This document shows, piece after piece, positions 37,607 to 50,400 of a stretch of DNA of 64,000 nt; position 1 is the stretch's first letter; every line of letters starts with the position of its first letter. Made by a program: the position numbers and the translations under genes. The notes below the pieces were generated by a model that made no database searches, was not told the origin of the DNA, and saw only the letters and a program-made list of their open reading frames with translations. This DNA is from Phorcus lineatus (lineage: Eukaryota; Mollusca; Gastropoda; Trochida; Trochidae), in the NCBI GenBank assembly GCA_921293015.1, contig OV121081.1, forward strand, positions 47,455,877 to 47,519,876, given 5' to 3'.

Positions 37607-38459
37607 ATACGGTCATATGTTAGGTGTTGCTTTAAATTGGTATCAATGGAAAAATCACTGAGAAACTATCAGTTGTTGCTAACTGCGTTTCTGATCTGAG
37701 TGCTTCTCTCAACTTATACTCTTTCCAGTATTAAAATGTCAAAACTTTGGCTAAAAAAACAAATTGTTTTGATGATGACCCAGATTAACCATGAGAAGTT
37801 CTCTTCAACTTTTTTATCAAGATGAGAAGCGTGGATGACGTCGTATGATGTTACAGCGGAAGGGTTTAATTAGGGTAACTGATAGTTTAGAGAGAAATTG
37901 ACTATGGTATATCATGTGAACAGTCTACAAGGAAGTATATCACCCATGTCTCATTTAAACCAAGCGAGCAATCAGTTACTACTTGCGAGGGAGAATCTAT
38001 GCTCCTAAGTCGACAACGGCGATAGATGAGACAAATAAAAATAAAAAAGTTTCGAAACATGTTAGAAACCTTTACATAGAACTTTTTTCACAATGTATGT
38101 GAATAGTTTTAACGCAAATGTCATATATTTAGTTCCAGTGAGCACCACGCTTACCCAAGAGAGCATTCATGCTCACTGTTCGTCAAGTAATGAAAAGTAA
38201 CTGCTGCATCTCAAAAGCATGTTCATTCAGTTGACTAGGTGCAAAGATAATGTATTTAGGCTTTCTTTGAGGCGGAAAAGAAGAGAGAAATTTATTATGA
38301 AGATTGAACAAAGAAGGAAAGTTCATAACCAAAATCAAATCGCTGTGTCCTAATTTCTGTGAACGTACACGGAAGTATCCATGCCTCGTTGGTTGATAAC
38401 CGATATTTAACTTCACAGCAATAGATAAAGAGATTAAACAAGGACTGTTCAGACAAAGA

Positions 38460-39925
38460 CCAGACCTTAACAAAAACATCTCTGTATCTCAACTTCTACA
38501 ATCACGACACGAACGAATCCACGTTTAATATGATGATCATTGTATGTTATATCAATAAATACCAGACCTTAACAAAAACATCTCTGTATCTCAACTTCTA
38601 CAATCACGACACGAACGAATCCACGTTTAATATGATGATCATTGTATGTTATATCAATAAATACCAGACCTTAACAAAAACATCTCTGTATCTCAACTTC
38701 TACAATCACGACACGAACGAATCCATGTTTAATATGATGATCACCGTATGTTATACCAATAAATACCAGACCTTGACAAAAACATCTCTGTATCTCAACT
38801 TCTACAATCACGACACGAACGAATCCACGTTTAATATGATGATCATTGTATGTTATATCAATAAATACCAGACCTTAACAAAAACATCTCTGTATCTCAA
38901 CTTCTACAATCACGACACGAACGAATCCACGTTTAATATGATGATCATTGTATGTTATATCAATAAATACCAGACCTTAACAAAAACATCTCTGTATCTC
39001 AACTTCTACAATCACGACACGAACGAATCCATGTTTAATATGATGATCATTGTATGTTATATCAATAAATACCAGACCTTGACAAAAATATCTCTGTATA
39101 ATCTCAACTTCTATAAACACGACACGAACGAATCCATGTTGAATATGATGATCACCGTATGTTATATCAATAGATACCAGACCTTAACAAAAACATCTCT
39201 GTATCTCAACGTCTATAAACACGACACGATCGAATCCATGTTTAATGTGATGATCACTGTATGTTATATCAATAAATACCAGACCTTAACAAAAACATCT
39301 CTGTATCTCAACGTCTATAAACACGACACGATCGAATCCATGTTTAATGTGATGATCACTGTATGTTATATCAATAAATACCAGACCTTAACAAAAACAT
39401 CTCTGTATCTCAACGTCTATAAACACGACACGATCGAATCCATGTTTAATGTGATGATCACTGTATGTTATATCAATAAATACCAGACCTTAACAAAAAC
39501 ATCTCTGTATCTCAACGTCTATAAACACGACACGATCGAATCCATGTTTAATGTGATGATCACTGTATGTTATATCAATAAATACCAGACCTTTACAAAA
39601 ACATCTCTGCATCTCAACGTCTATAAACACGACACGAACGAATCCATGTTTAATATGATGATCACCGTATGTTATATCAATAGATACCAGACCTTAACAA
39701 AAACATCTCTGTATCTCAACGTCTATAAACACGACACGATCGAATCCATGTTTAATGTGATGATCACTGTATGTTATATCAATAAATACCAGACCTTAAC
39801 AAAAACATCTCTGTATCTCAACGTCTATAAACACGACACGATCGAATCCATGTTTAATGTGATGATCACTGTATGTTATATCAATAAATACCAGACCTTA
39901 ACAAAACATCACTGATCACTGTACG
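38460..39925 (+). repeat. 102-bp minisatellite with an open frame across all units
   Basis: About 14 units of 102 bp. Because 102 is divisible by three and the unit has no stop in one frame, a 461-codon open frame (38530-39915) results, with 34-residue repeats such as NKYQTLTKTSLYLN. Two subtypes form blocks: FYNHDTNES in the left units and VYKHDTIES in the right units. The frame ends exactly where the array decays and has no recognisable domain, so I treat it as repeat rather than gene. Confidence 0.9.
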
Positions 39926-40520
39926 TTATACCAATAAAGAATGTTCAGATAATGAAAACCAACCATAAAAAAATCAGTGTTTCTCAACTCCTGTGAATGG
40001 TCTACATGGACTCATATCCTATGTCTCTTTTGATTACCATCTACTAACAATAGATAAGGAAAGTAAATTAAAATGATCAGAAAATGAACACGTCCTTAAC
40101 ATAAAGTCTGAGGTTTTCAATTTCTGTGAATGGGCACGGACGAACCCATGTTTAGTTTGATGATCACTGTATTTTTTACAAATAAAGATTGTACAGACAA
40201 TGAACATCACCCATAAGATAAAAAAAATATATATTGTCAGTGTTTCTCAACTCATGTGAATGATCTACATGGACGTATGGACCTATGTTTCTTGGGATGA
40301 CCACCGGTCAGTAACTTCCACCAATAACAATAGATAACGAGACTTATAAAGAATGTTCAGACAATGAACCATTCATTACATAAAGTCTTGATTTCTCAAC
40401 TTCCGTCAATGTTCTAAAAGTAGATCCTTTGTCTTATTGGACAACCACTGATATGTAACTTAGTCCGCCCAATAGCAATATATATGGGAATTGAATGTAG
40501 ACAATAATGTTCGTAGCATG
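39926..40520 (+). repeat. Decayed long-unit relatives of the 102-bp minisatellite
   Basis: Degenerate repeats with a longer unit, containing tctcaactcctgtgaatg, a gatcactg-type block and caataaagaatgttcagac. Similar pieces precede the array at about 37900-38460. The 102-bp unit looks like a shortened, amplified derivative of these. Confidence 0.6.
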
Positions 40521-41435
40521 AACTAAAGTTATCGTAGAAGTTTTGATATATCAATTTATTCTATTTCGAGAAGGTTATAACTCGGTGTTAAACTGGCATT
40601 TTGCCTTTCATATGGATATGGCTTTGTGTTAAGTATTACAGGACATTCTCTCTTAATATATCACATTTCGCATGACATGATTTGTCCGCGTAAAACAATG
40701 CATATAAGAAATGCCGTTATTGGTCTTTGGAAATAAACGTGAAGTAATATTGTTGACATGAACGAGTAACTATGTAAAGGCATTTCATTTACAGAGGAAA
40801 CAATCTTTCACAGGTTCTTTAAAATCATATTATTGTAATTCCTAAAAACATCATACATTTACAAAGCATAATGCAAGAAAACCCTATTTTTGAAAAGCTT
40901 TTGAAAGTCATTAAAGGCGTTTTAGACATTGAGAAATACATTACCAAAAATATCCAAAAGGTTTAACTGCTTCTACAGAAAATGGATGCCTCTACTAAAC
41001 ATGCTTGAATAAAGTTAATTATTTCAATTATTATGTACGCTTAATTCCACTACACTATTATGTTTTACATAATATAATTCTACATTTATACGACATTATA
41101 CGCCAACTACAAAATGAAACTTCCAATACAGTTTAAAATTAGAAAAGTCTTTCAGAGCACAATACATTATAAGCCAGCATGACCTCAAATACGTACAATG
41201 CTCTCACCACGTTCAATGCAAAACGATCATCTTTAGAATTCATTCACTTCAAACACCCCTTCCTTGCTTATATACCCGAGCTCATAACGTCTATTGTGAT
41301 GTTCAACATTAACTATGTAGGCAATATCACGTGACCAGTTGCAATACATACAATTTACTTCCCTGTTGGGTTTAGGGATTGTGAGTTCTTCTTTTCCCCA
41401 TGTAGTCGGGGCTTACTGCAATTTAAGGAACCGAA
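40521..41435. promoter_or_regulatory. Putative DUOX promoter region
   Basis: No gene is seen. Upstream of the DUOX ATG are a TATA-like ttatatac (41268-41275) and an E-box CACGTG (41328-41333). Their spacing to a transcription start is unknown, so this is a guess from position. The region could also contain an untranslated first exon boundary. Confidence 0.25.
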
Positions 41436-41496
41436 ATGGAACCCAGACTACGGATCGCCTGGTGTATAATATGCGTCTTTTCCTTCTGTTTAATTG
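41436..41496 (+). CDS. DUOX: DUOX exon 1 (signal peptide)
   Basis: ATG in the context ccgaaATGG. Encodes MEPRLRIAWCIICVFSFCLI, a typical secretory signal, and ends in phase 1 before gtaagtac. The join to exon 2 gives ESKDGEFEL. Confidence 0.85.
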
Positions 41497-44400
41497 GTAA
41501 GTACAAACTAATTAATTTTACACCTGTAATGAATTTTCAGGTGTTTTAGTTTCGTTCTAGTCTATTTAACACCTCAATTCATTGACGTATTCCACTATGT
41601 TGAAGTCTACCGTAAACATTCCACAATGTATTAGATGAATCGGTGTGAGAAAAAGATAAAATGAAGTGTCTTCTTCAGTTTAATAAACTTTTAAGTATGC
41701 GCTTTTCGCAAGCCGCTCACAAATGGCTCGACCTATTAAAATTATTAATACTATTAAAATCGCAATCTTTGCAAGTAATGAACATATGATTAAATTTTGT
41801 AATTTCTAACACAAAATAGTTGATATTCTTTGAACTGTTCGTGTTCAATAGAGCGCAAAACTATATGTATGTATATAAGTAAATAAAGTCCACTCGTGCG
41901 TCTAGGGCAAAGTCTGTGAGCTTAGATATATATCAACACTAGCTTAAAATAAATATAATATTCGACAGCGTTTTTGTATTGATTTCTGCATAGTAGTGGT
42001 ATGTTTATTGAAAGGAAAAACATCAACAAGAATAGTCACTGTATAGATTGACATTGAAGCGCCTTTACGTGACTAGCATACATGTAATTCATTCAGTGTT
42101 ACAAGGAATCTAATTGTATTTCTATTTCTTTTCAAGATATGTGTTGCCCAATATAATTATTTTTTCGAATGGGAATCTTATAAGATTTAATTCATTTGAC
42201 TTAATGTTTATGACTTTTACAGGACTTAACCTGCGATTGTAGTTTCACAAGGACTAAATCAGTACAGCCATATCTCCATTCAATTCACGCTTGAACATTG
42301 GTTTAGTAGCACAGTAGTAAGGAAAATATTTCTTGCTTAGGAAACTATTAACTTTATTATCCTTATCATGTAACAGATTGATGGGTAAATATGCGAGTTA
42401 GTAATCGGGGCTATATATCTTCACATCAAACTGAACTGCGATCTGATATTTCGAACGATGTCCCGCCTACTCGTGCATGCGGAGAGCCGGTGGGCGTGGC
42501 TTGAAGTAATGGAGGTCACGTGTTTCGCGTACTTGTACCTGAAACATATACAGAGACTGCTAGCGCAAAACGGGATATGTATATGGGCCTGAATAGTTAC
42601 AAACACGAGATATGTACTCAGAAGAACAAATAATACCATAATTTAGAACAACTTTTTTGTACACCCATAGACATTGATATATATGTATGTATGTGTGTGT
42701 GCTTAGGTAGCAATGTGTGCAGCTTTTGAATTTACCTAAACTCTGAACCAAGAATAAAGGATGAAAAGTAAAGTGCACGTTTAGTTCATACAGGTGCGTA
42801 TACATGTGTAAACATGTGGCAAACCGTCTCTCATTCTAACGTCATTTAATCGTGTAATTTTTTAGGATGGGTTACTTTTGGATAGCATTTAAGAACTATT
42901 GTTGTGTGTTTAAATGTGAGAAGTGAAGCAGTCATGAAACCTAATAACAACAAGTATTCCATGGGAATGTTTTACTAAACAGAGTATATTTGGCTTTTCT
43001 CGTTGAATACCATATCTCATCGAGTGAAGTAGAAATTTGTGCAGCCACAAGAGTAAATTCATAATTTTCTGCTTTATGTGATTTTATATATATGCTGTTT
43101 GACGAGAAATGTCAATTGTTCTGTCTATTATATTTCTCAAAATGCGTAAATGACCTTGACTTTGTAAATGGTGTAGCAAATCGTCACGATATCACAGCTA
43201 TCTTATCACTTATCAGAATCGCACTATATTCCCTCATTGAATACGGATTTTATTCTCTCCGATTAATGGCGTATTTTACCTTTGAAAATATAACAAAAGC
43301 TTCTTTAGACGTGACGTTTGAGTTATCGGATTTATCACATTATCGCCTCCTATTAGAAACAAACACCCGCTTTACCTCTACGTGATGCTTCGGGAACCCA
43401 TTGGCTTACATTATGAACTAGGTCTTTGCATTCCTTAAGTGTATAGCACACGTGGGGTCTGAGTCATCTAATACGACCACTGTGTGTATAATACATGGAT
43501 GGCAAACATGAGATCATGATAGTTGTTAAAACGTTAAAGTGACACGTAGTATGATGTTAGGCTCTCATGTTGATGTTAGTTCCAACGTCACTTCCTTATC
43601 TGAAAATTTCTGAAATCCAAGAGAACTAAGGAAGAAAACTTGTGGTCGATAGTATTTAGTTCGATACATTGATTTACACATTCATGTGTGATTTAGGTAT
43701 CTGCACAAAAAGGCTCTTGTCTGATTCCACACTATCAATTTTCATATATTCTGAATATAATGCCATATAGATGAATTTTTTTTAAATTGTAATTACTGCA
43801 TTTTTAGTTTGTATTGAGTTTTTCTTCAATCTATCAGGATCACTTGTATATGCATATTGATGCTAGTTTCAATATCGCTTGTAACATAGGTGTTAAAGTA
43901 AAAATTGTAGGTATTCACCTCAACAGTAATCACTACTTGTAAGTTGTTCTATTTGAAAGAACGTCTTGTACATATATGTATGTAACCTTATCTTACTTGA
44001 TATCCCATACTGCACGTTTGTAGCCTAAGGACGTAGTGAGGCGACAAAAGAACAAACGTCGGCTCTGTGACTTGTGTTGGTTGATTTATTTCCTGGTAGA
44101 GCCAATTAAACTTTTAAATTAAAAACTTAATTATATGGATGGTGCGGGCAAAGATTTTGCAAATGCTTAGTTGAAACCTTGACCTTTTTGTTTACTTGTA
44201 ATGAAGTTTTGATGAAAATTGCAAAATATTCAAAAAAATACCTTCGAGCTCAAGATAAGTCATGTGACCATAATAATTACCAAGTCTATGACAATAATAA
44301 CACCTTAAAAGATAGTAATATTAATTGCAGAAAAACTCAAAACAACCCTGAAAATTGAAAAAAAATATAACCTGCTTCCTTTGTCAGAAGAACAAACATC

Positions 44401-47400
44401 ATAACCCAACATCAATTTGTATGCCAAGGGCTTAAATTTCCATAATCCACAACCTGACAAAAGTCATGTCAAATAGCGACAAGTCTACCAACTCTCGCTT
44501 CGATGAGAAATGGCGTCCGCGCATATCGGGTAAAAAAATGTGCTCGAACGTTGATCTGAAAAAAAAAACATTATTTCACGAGAGGTAAACCAATTCCATT
44601 GCCAATACATCGTCATAACAAAGAGAGAGTATTAGGACTTGAGCAAAAACCAGGAGCACAATGATAAGTTGCCTCTTCTCTGCATGAAGGTCGATATCTG
44701 TTTACGCTAGACCACCATAGGTTGGCATGTCATATGTACACCTGCACCATAGAACCTGGGGCAGTTGGAATCAGACGTCTTCGACGTATATGACAAAACC
44801 GGGATAAGCACATAGTTCAAGTCGTATTTTGATCGTTTTACAAATGAAACAAAATGTTCAGATAGTAAATGAGCATTTATCATTTTCAACAAGTGTTGAT
44901 ATACTTGATATCAGAAGATACAAATTGAGATTCTACACATCAACTAAATATTTCGCATTTTATCACACAAACAAACTCTTTGTCCTCTATTAATATACAA
45001 AGGGCGGTCCATGAGATCAACAAACCGATGAAACCAAAATAATTCTTCTAAAGTTATAAATGACAATCAACATCATATAAAATATACAAAAGCATTAGTG
45101 TAAGGATTTATCAGTAGTGAAGCTTTCTACTGATGCTGACATATTTACTCTATTGGGTTACTTAAACAGTCCTCAACATTTTCATTACTTGCCTTAGAGT
45201 ACTTACTTTTTCAGGGGTTGTCGGTTTTATAAACACAGACGTAGATTGCACTACCTGTTCATCAAACACGATACCTCAATTATTTTAAACAATGTGTCCG
45301 CCATTTACATTCTTGGATGTCGTAAACTGATCCCATCATATTTCAGATAAGACATCGATGAATATAAACTCTTACGTCCTCAGCGAATGGTCCTGTAATT
45401 GAAAGTCGCCTGTTTGTGTCACGATGACCCTTTTTATCGTTACGTTGTCTAACAGGCTCAAAATAGTATTTCAGTAGTGTCTTATGTGACTGCGTTTCAA
45501 GTGATAAAAAGATAAACCCTCATATGATAACTGTAAGTATGATTTAAATCTCGAACCTTTTAGATCACGCTCTAATTGAGCAGAATAAAAGCTATAGGAA
45601 GAGGACGATACACGTTTGTTCAAGTATCGTTTGTTCTTGACCGACAGCGAAAATACCTCCAAAGATACATAGCAATATGGTAAGATAGCGGTCGTCAGCC
45701 TCGACAGTGATCAGTGGTCGTACTCGAAGTTCATCCATTACAATATGATCAAACACATGTTGATTTGCTGTTACTGTCATCAGTTTGATGATTCTGATAA
45801 AACATCCCGGAATCAAAGCTGATTCATGTTTTTGCTTTGATCTCAAATTAATTTAATAGCTATTGCATTCGTTGGTCACGACAGTCTATAGCTGTTGCAT
45901 TATGAAGTTTTAATAGGCAAGTAATGATAAGGCAATAGTCCATTCCATATTGAATAGATACAGTAACGAGTGACCAAGGTCAGCGTGTTTTCTCCAGGGT
46001 ACATATACAGAGAAATAATAAGTGATGGGTAATTGTAAATGACTAGTAATGATTTTGCAACAGTCCAATCAGGTTCTAAGTTAAATAAACACAGTAACGA
46101 GTGACCAAGGTCAACGTGTTTTCTCCATGGTACATATAAAGAAATATGATAAGTGATGGGAAATTATTATTGACTAGTAATGATTTTGCAAAAGTCCAAT
46201 AAGGTTCTAGATTGAATAGACACAGTAACGAGTGACCAAGGTCAACGTGTTTCTCCATGATACATCTAATGATCGAGATCCGGAGTTTAGGTAAAGGAAG
46301 AGATGCCGGAAGTGTTGATTTCCTCGAGAGGGTCTCCCTTTGTATAAACAGCGAGATACCAGGGACACGGGATCGGTCACGTTTCATGCACGAAATATTG
46401 AAATTATGTTCCTTTGATATTTTATTTTGGTATTTTGTCATTTGGTTAAATGTTGTTTGGTAATTTGGTATTATGGAAATTGATGATGTCATATTTTTGT
46501 ATGTCAGATTTTGATATTTGGCATTGTGATATTTTGTATCTGCGTAGCTCCTTCAAAGTTATTTCGGCCGGAATGCCTCATATCGCAGTACATGATCAGA
46601 CAATCAGATGATTCGCATCAAGCAAAGGCGAATGAGAAAACAGGGCTTAGGGTCATAACGTAACCACCATCAACCTCTTTTAAAAAGAAAAATTACTTAG
46701 ATGCCCCCTTAGTTGAAACATATTCTAGTTATAAAGTAAAGAAAAGTTCTTCCAGTTATTTGGTTTGTAAGCTCAGAGAATAAAACTACGCACGTTATTC
46801 TAAATTGTGATACCATTCGTTAAAATCCTTGTGATTGGCGTGATTTATATATCGTGCATTGGATAGTCTCCCAGCCGATTCAATTTAGAACCACGCTAGT
46901 AGAAATAATGAATAAGGCATATTTTGAATCGTACATAACAGTTTAAGAAACAAATAGATTTAAAATACTGGATGACGAAATTCACAATCCGCGTACCCTT
47001 TGAAAGAACGTTCTGGAAGAAGATAATCATAAACAAATTCTTTCTTAATTAAGGCATTAGCGGGATACAATGTGCTTGTTTAAATAATTCCATTTCTGTA
47101 ATTGTTCTTGTACATTATTAGATTATTTAGCAAAGGTCTTCCCTGTGAAACGTTGCATATTTTGAAAAATTGAGCCAATACTGAAGGGTCGAGGTACATC
47201 ATTCCGTGAAATGAGCTGTGGTCATATAAACTAATAACAACATTAACTAACTGCTTTAGAGAGAGAGAGAACAAGCCTTTGGACATTGGTTTTGATTTTA
47301 TGGAAGTTCCGTTTTTCCCCACCAATTAAATTATATTGTTCTTATATATAGATATGAAAATAGCTCTATTGTCAGGTTATCATAAAGGAATTTTACAAGC

Positions 47401-50400
47401 GTAATTGGGCCTTTATACATCAAATCGTACTTCAACTTTTAGGCTTGTTATCAGTCTCTAAATCTTCCTTCCCAAAAGATATCTTAAGTTATTTAATAAG
47501 GAGAAAGAGCCTGGCAGAAAGTTGATATCGGGAGGTTTTTCATTCCGATTATAGATTTTCTTTTCGAGATTATGTTTCGGAGATTTTATTCAAGGTAAAT
47601 CAGGTAATGTATGTAAGAAGATTTTTATTTTGTTCAAGTGAGAACCTAGACAATAGCATCATCATAAAACACTGTTCCATTGATTTTTTGTGTATGTTTC
47701 AGTTCGCCTACATGGACAGGTCTGCACCTGTGCAATCACTAAAGAGGAGTGCGTGGGTGGGGAGTGTCTTTGCAGATCGGGATCTGAGAGAAGCAACACC
47801 ACGGATATGTGCGGTAGCTAGATATTTTATGGCACTTCAACCAATAAGATGACAAGAAAATGCTATTTGGATAAATTTGTAAACCCGACAGTTTGATTAA
47901 ATAGATACCCATAATTACTAGATTATTACACTTTCTACAAAGTTTGTCAACTTGCAAGATATTCCTAGATGGGTTAGGACAATTGTATGAGAAATGCTAC
48001 CTTTATATATGTGTGTGTGTGTTTGAATGATGTTGTTTGACAATTGGAAGAAATAAAGGTAGCATTTCTCATACAATTGTACTAACCCATAAATATATAT
48101 ATAGTACATCGCGTAATTTACCTCGAGAAAAATTGTAAACAAATAAAAAATGATAAAATGTCTTATTTTCAATCAGCACAAACACCCCTTCGCTGTTGAC
48201 AAAAAAGTAAGAGAGGGTCATCTCAATATCCAATCTTGAGTCAAAAATCCGATATAGTATTAATAATTATATACTTTGTTGAGATATTTTTTTCTTTGAA
48301 GAGGTGTCATGGGCGAGTTGCATTTTTAATTAACCATATGAATGTAATGTATATACATACATGTACACACATTTCTGGTATATAAACTAGATAAACAACA
48401 TGAGATGGCCCCTGAAAGTCAATTTTCCTCTCCCACTCAGGCTTTAATTTGAAACTCATTTCTACATTGATGTGCTGCATAGCCGTGTTAAAAACCATTG
48501 AAAGTTTCATTGTTACTCCTTTTTTAGAATCCAAGGATGGGGAGTTTGAACTTACCCCCGCTGACGGATGGTATAACAACCTACTTCATCCAGACTGGGG
48601 AGGCATAGGTAGGTGTTAGAATCAAGAGAGACCATGAAACGTCTGTGTTAGATTAACCACCTCCGTCCAGACTGGTGAGGCATTGGTAGGTGTCCGAATC
48701 AAGAGAGTCCATGAAACGTCTGTGTTAGATTAACCACCTCCGTCCAGACTGGTGGGGCATTGGTAGGTGTCCGAATCAAGTGAGCCTATGAAAGGGATCG
48801 ATGTATTGCAATAGCCTCCTTCATCCAGACTCGGGAGACGTAGGCAAGGGTCCTGAGCTGGCAAAATTTACAGTTTAACAGTAATAAAATTAATTTTCTC
48901 AACATGACATTTTTTGCAATAATATCTTAAGCTTTATACCTACTTATCTACTTTTTTCTATTTATTGCAATGTTTTAGCATGATGAACAAAATATAACTT
49001 TAAAATTTCTTCACCACCAATCACGATTACATTTCAGATGGCCAGTTGTTACGACGAAGCCCGACTGCCTACAGTGACGGCGTGTTCGAACCCTCTGGAG
49101 CAAACCGACCCAACCCATTCGAGATCAGCGATATCGCACATGACGGTGTTATTGGTAGAGGGTCGCTGAGAAACCGCAACGCTCTCATGACGTTTTTTGG
49201 TATGTGTTCAACATAGATAAAAACTCAAAAGAAAAATCACCAACTTGCTATGAAGATTAACAAACAACAAAAAAACGCTTGAAGTTTGAGATAACGGAAG
49301 TCTTATAAACACCCAATCATTAATGTCGGTATATGGAAACGTATAGCAACTGGAAATGCTGATTTGACTATTTGTCTTAGAATGATATCCTACAATAGCT
49401 TTTGTCCATTTTCATTTTTCGTTTTGGGACATGTCTTGGTAAGATAGTTTATTTCTGTCAAAGAGGCCACAGGCCCATAGGACATAACATTCATGACATT
49501 TGCAAAATACATATGTTTTTTAAAGAAAATAATCATATGGGGCTTGTCAGTAAAATGGTACTGAGTTTCCATTTCATATCCATCACAGCATTAAGAGATG
49601 AGTTGTTTAGGGTGTTTACCATAATACACGCTGTCCCTGTGAATCTGTGAATTTTATGTTAAAGATAAGATGTGTATGATGTCACGCATCACGCGAAAAC
49701 GTCATGCGGCCATTTTAGCATAAACACCTTTTAATCATTAAACTTAAGAAATGGATTCACGTAACTTGGTGAAATTGGTATGTTAGTTAAAACATTCATG
49801 TATTTATTTCAAAACACTGTCTTTCAAATAGTAATAATCTTTTTCACTTTACTTGATATTCATTTACTTCACTTTGAATACCAGCTACAATGCAAGTCAA
49901 ATTAGTTGACCTAAGATCAACCCACAAATCCACCCCTCCCCCCTTTTTACTCCAACACATATCAAAGACAAATAGAATCAAATATGCCATCGCTTTCGGC
50001 TACCAAGGTAGATTTTATGCTGCTTCTTGACTTTTTTATGGGATAAAACAATATTAGATATTAGTAGTTATGTTTTAATTTATTCAGAATGAATAAGTAG
50101 CTTCCCTCAATGCAATACTTTTACACTGTTATTCAGAACAAACGGAATATAATATTGGCTCGTAGCATTAGGTTCACGACAGCCTATTGTTATTAATGCA
50201 CGTATGTTTCACGAAATCGTCATTCAGCAGTGTTGAAAGAAATCGTAAAACAATCAGATATCAGCGATATTACCAGATTTTCTAAATTGACCCAAATCAA
50301 ACCTAATATATTCAAATTGAACAAGAATAAACTCGATTTTTTCCTCAACAAGTTGCGTCTGTGATATGATATCACTATCAAACTCGTAAAATATTATCTA

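Larger units (their letters stand above)
41497..48527 (+). other. DUOX intron 1
   Basis: A 7.0-kb intron. It holds a GT microsatellite (42680-42700), a three-unit tandem repeat (45915-46265) and a hairpin element (47968-48093). Open frames such as 43092-43385 and 46076-46492 (minus) have no recognisable product. Confidence 0.7.

Noticed and set aside
38530..39915. Real 461-residue protein gene
   Set aside because: The open frame is a by-product of a 102-bp repeat unit, ends where the array ends, and has no recognisable domain or flanking gene structure.
43092..43385. 97-codon open frame in DUOX intron 1
   Set aside because: No domain and no splice-flanked continuation; likely chance.
46076..46492. 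138-codon minus-strand gene
   Set aside because: It overlaps the tandem repeat in DUOX intron 1 and has no recognisable domain.
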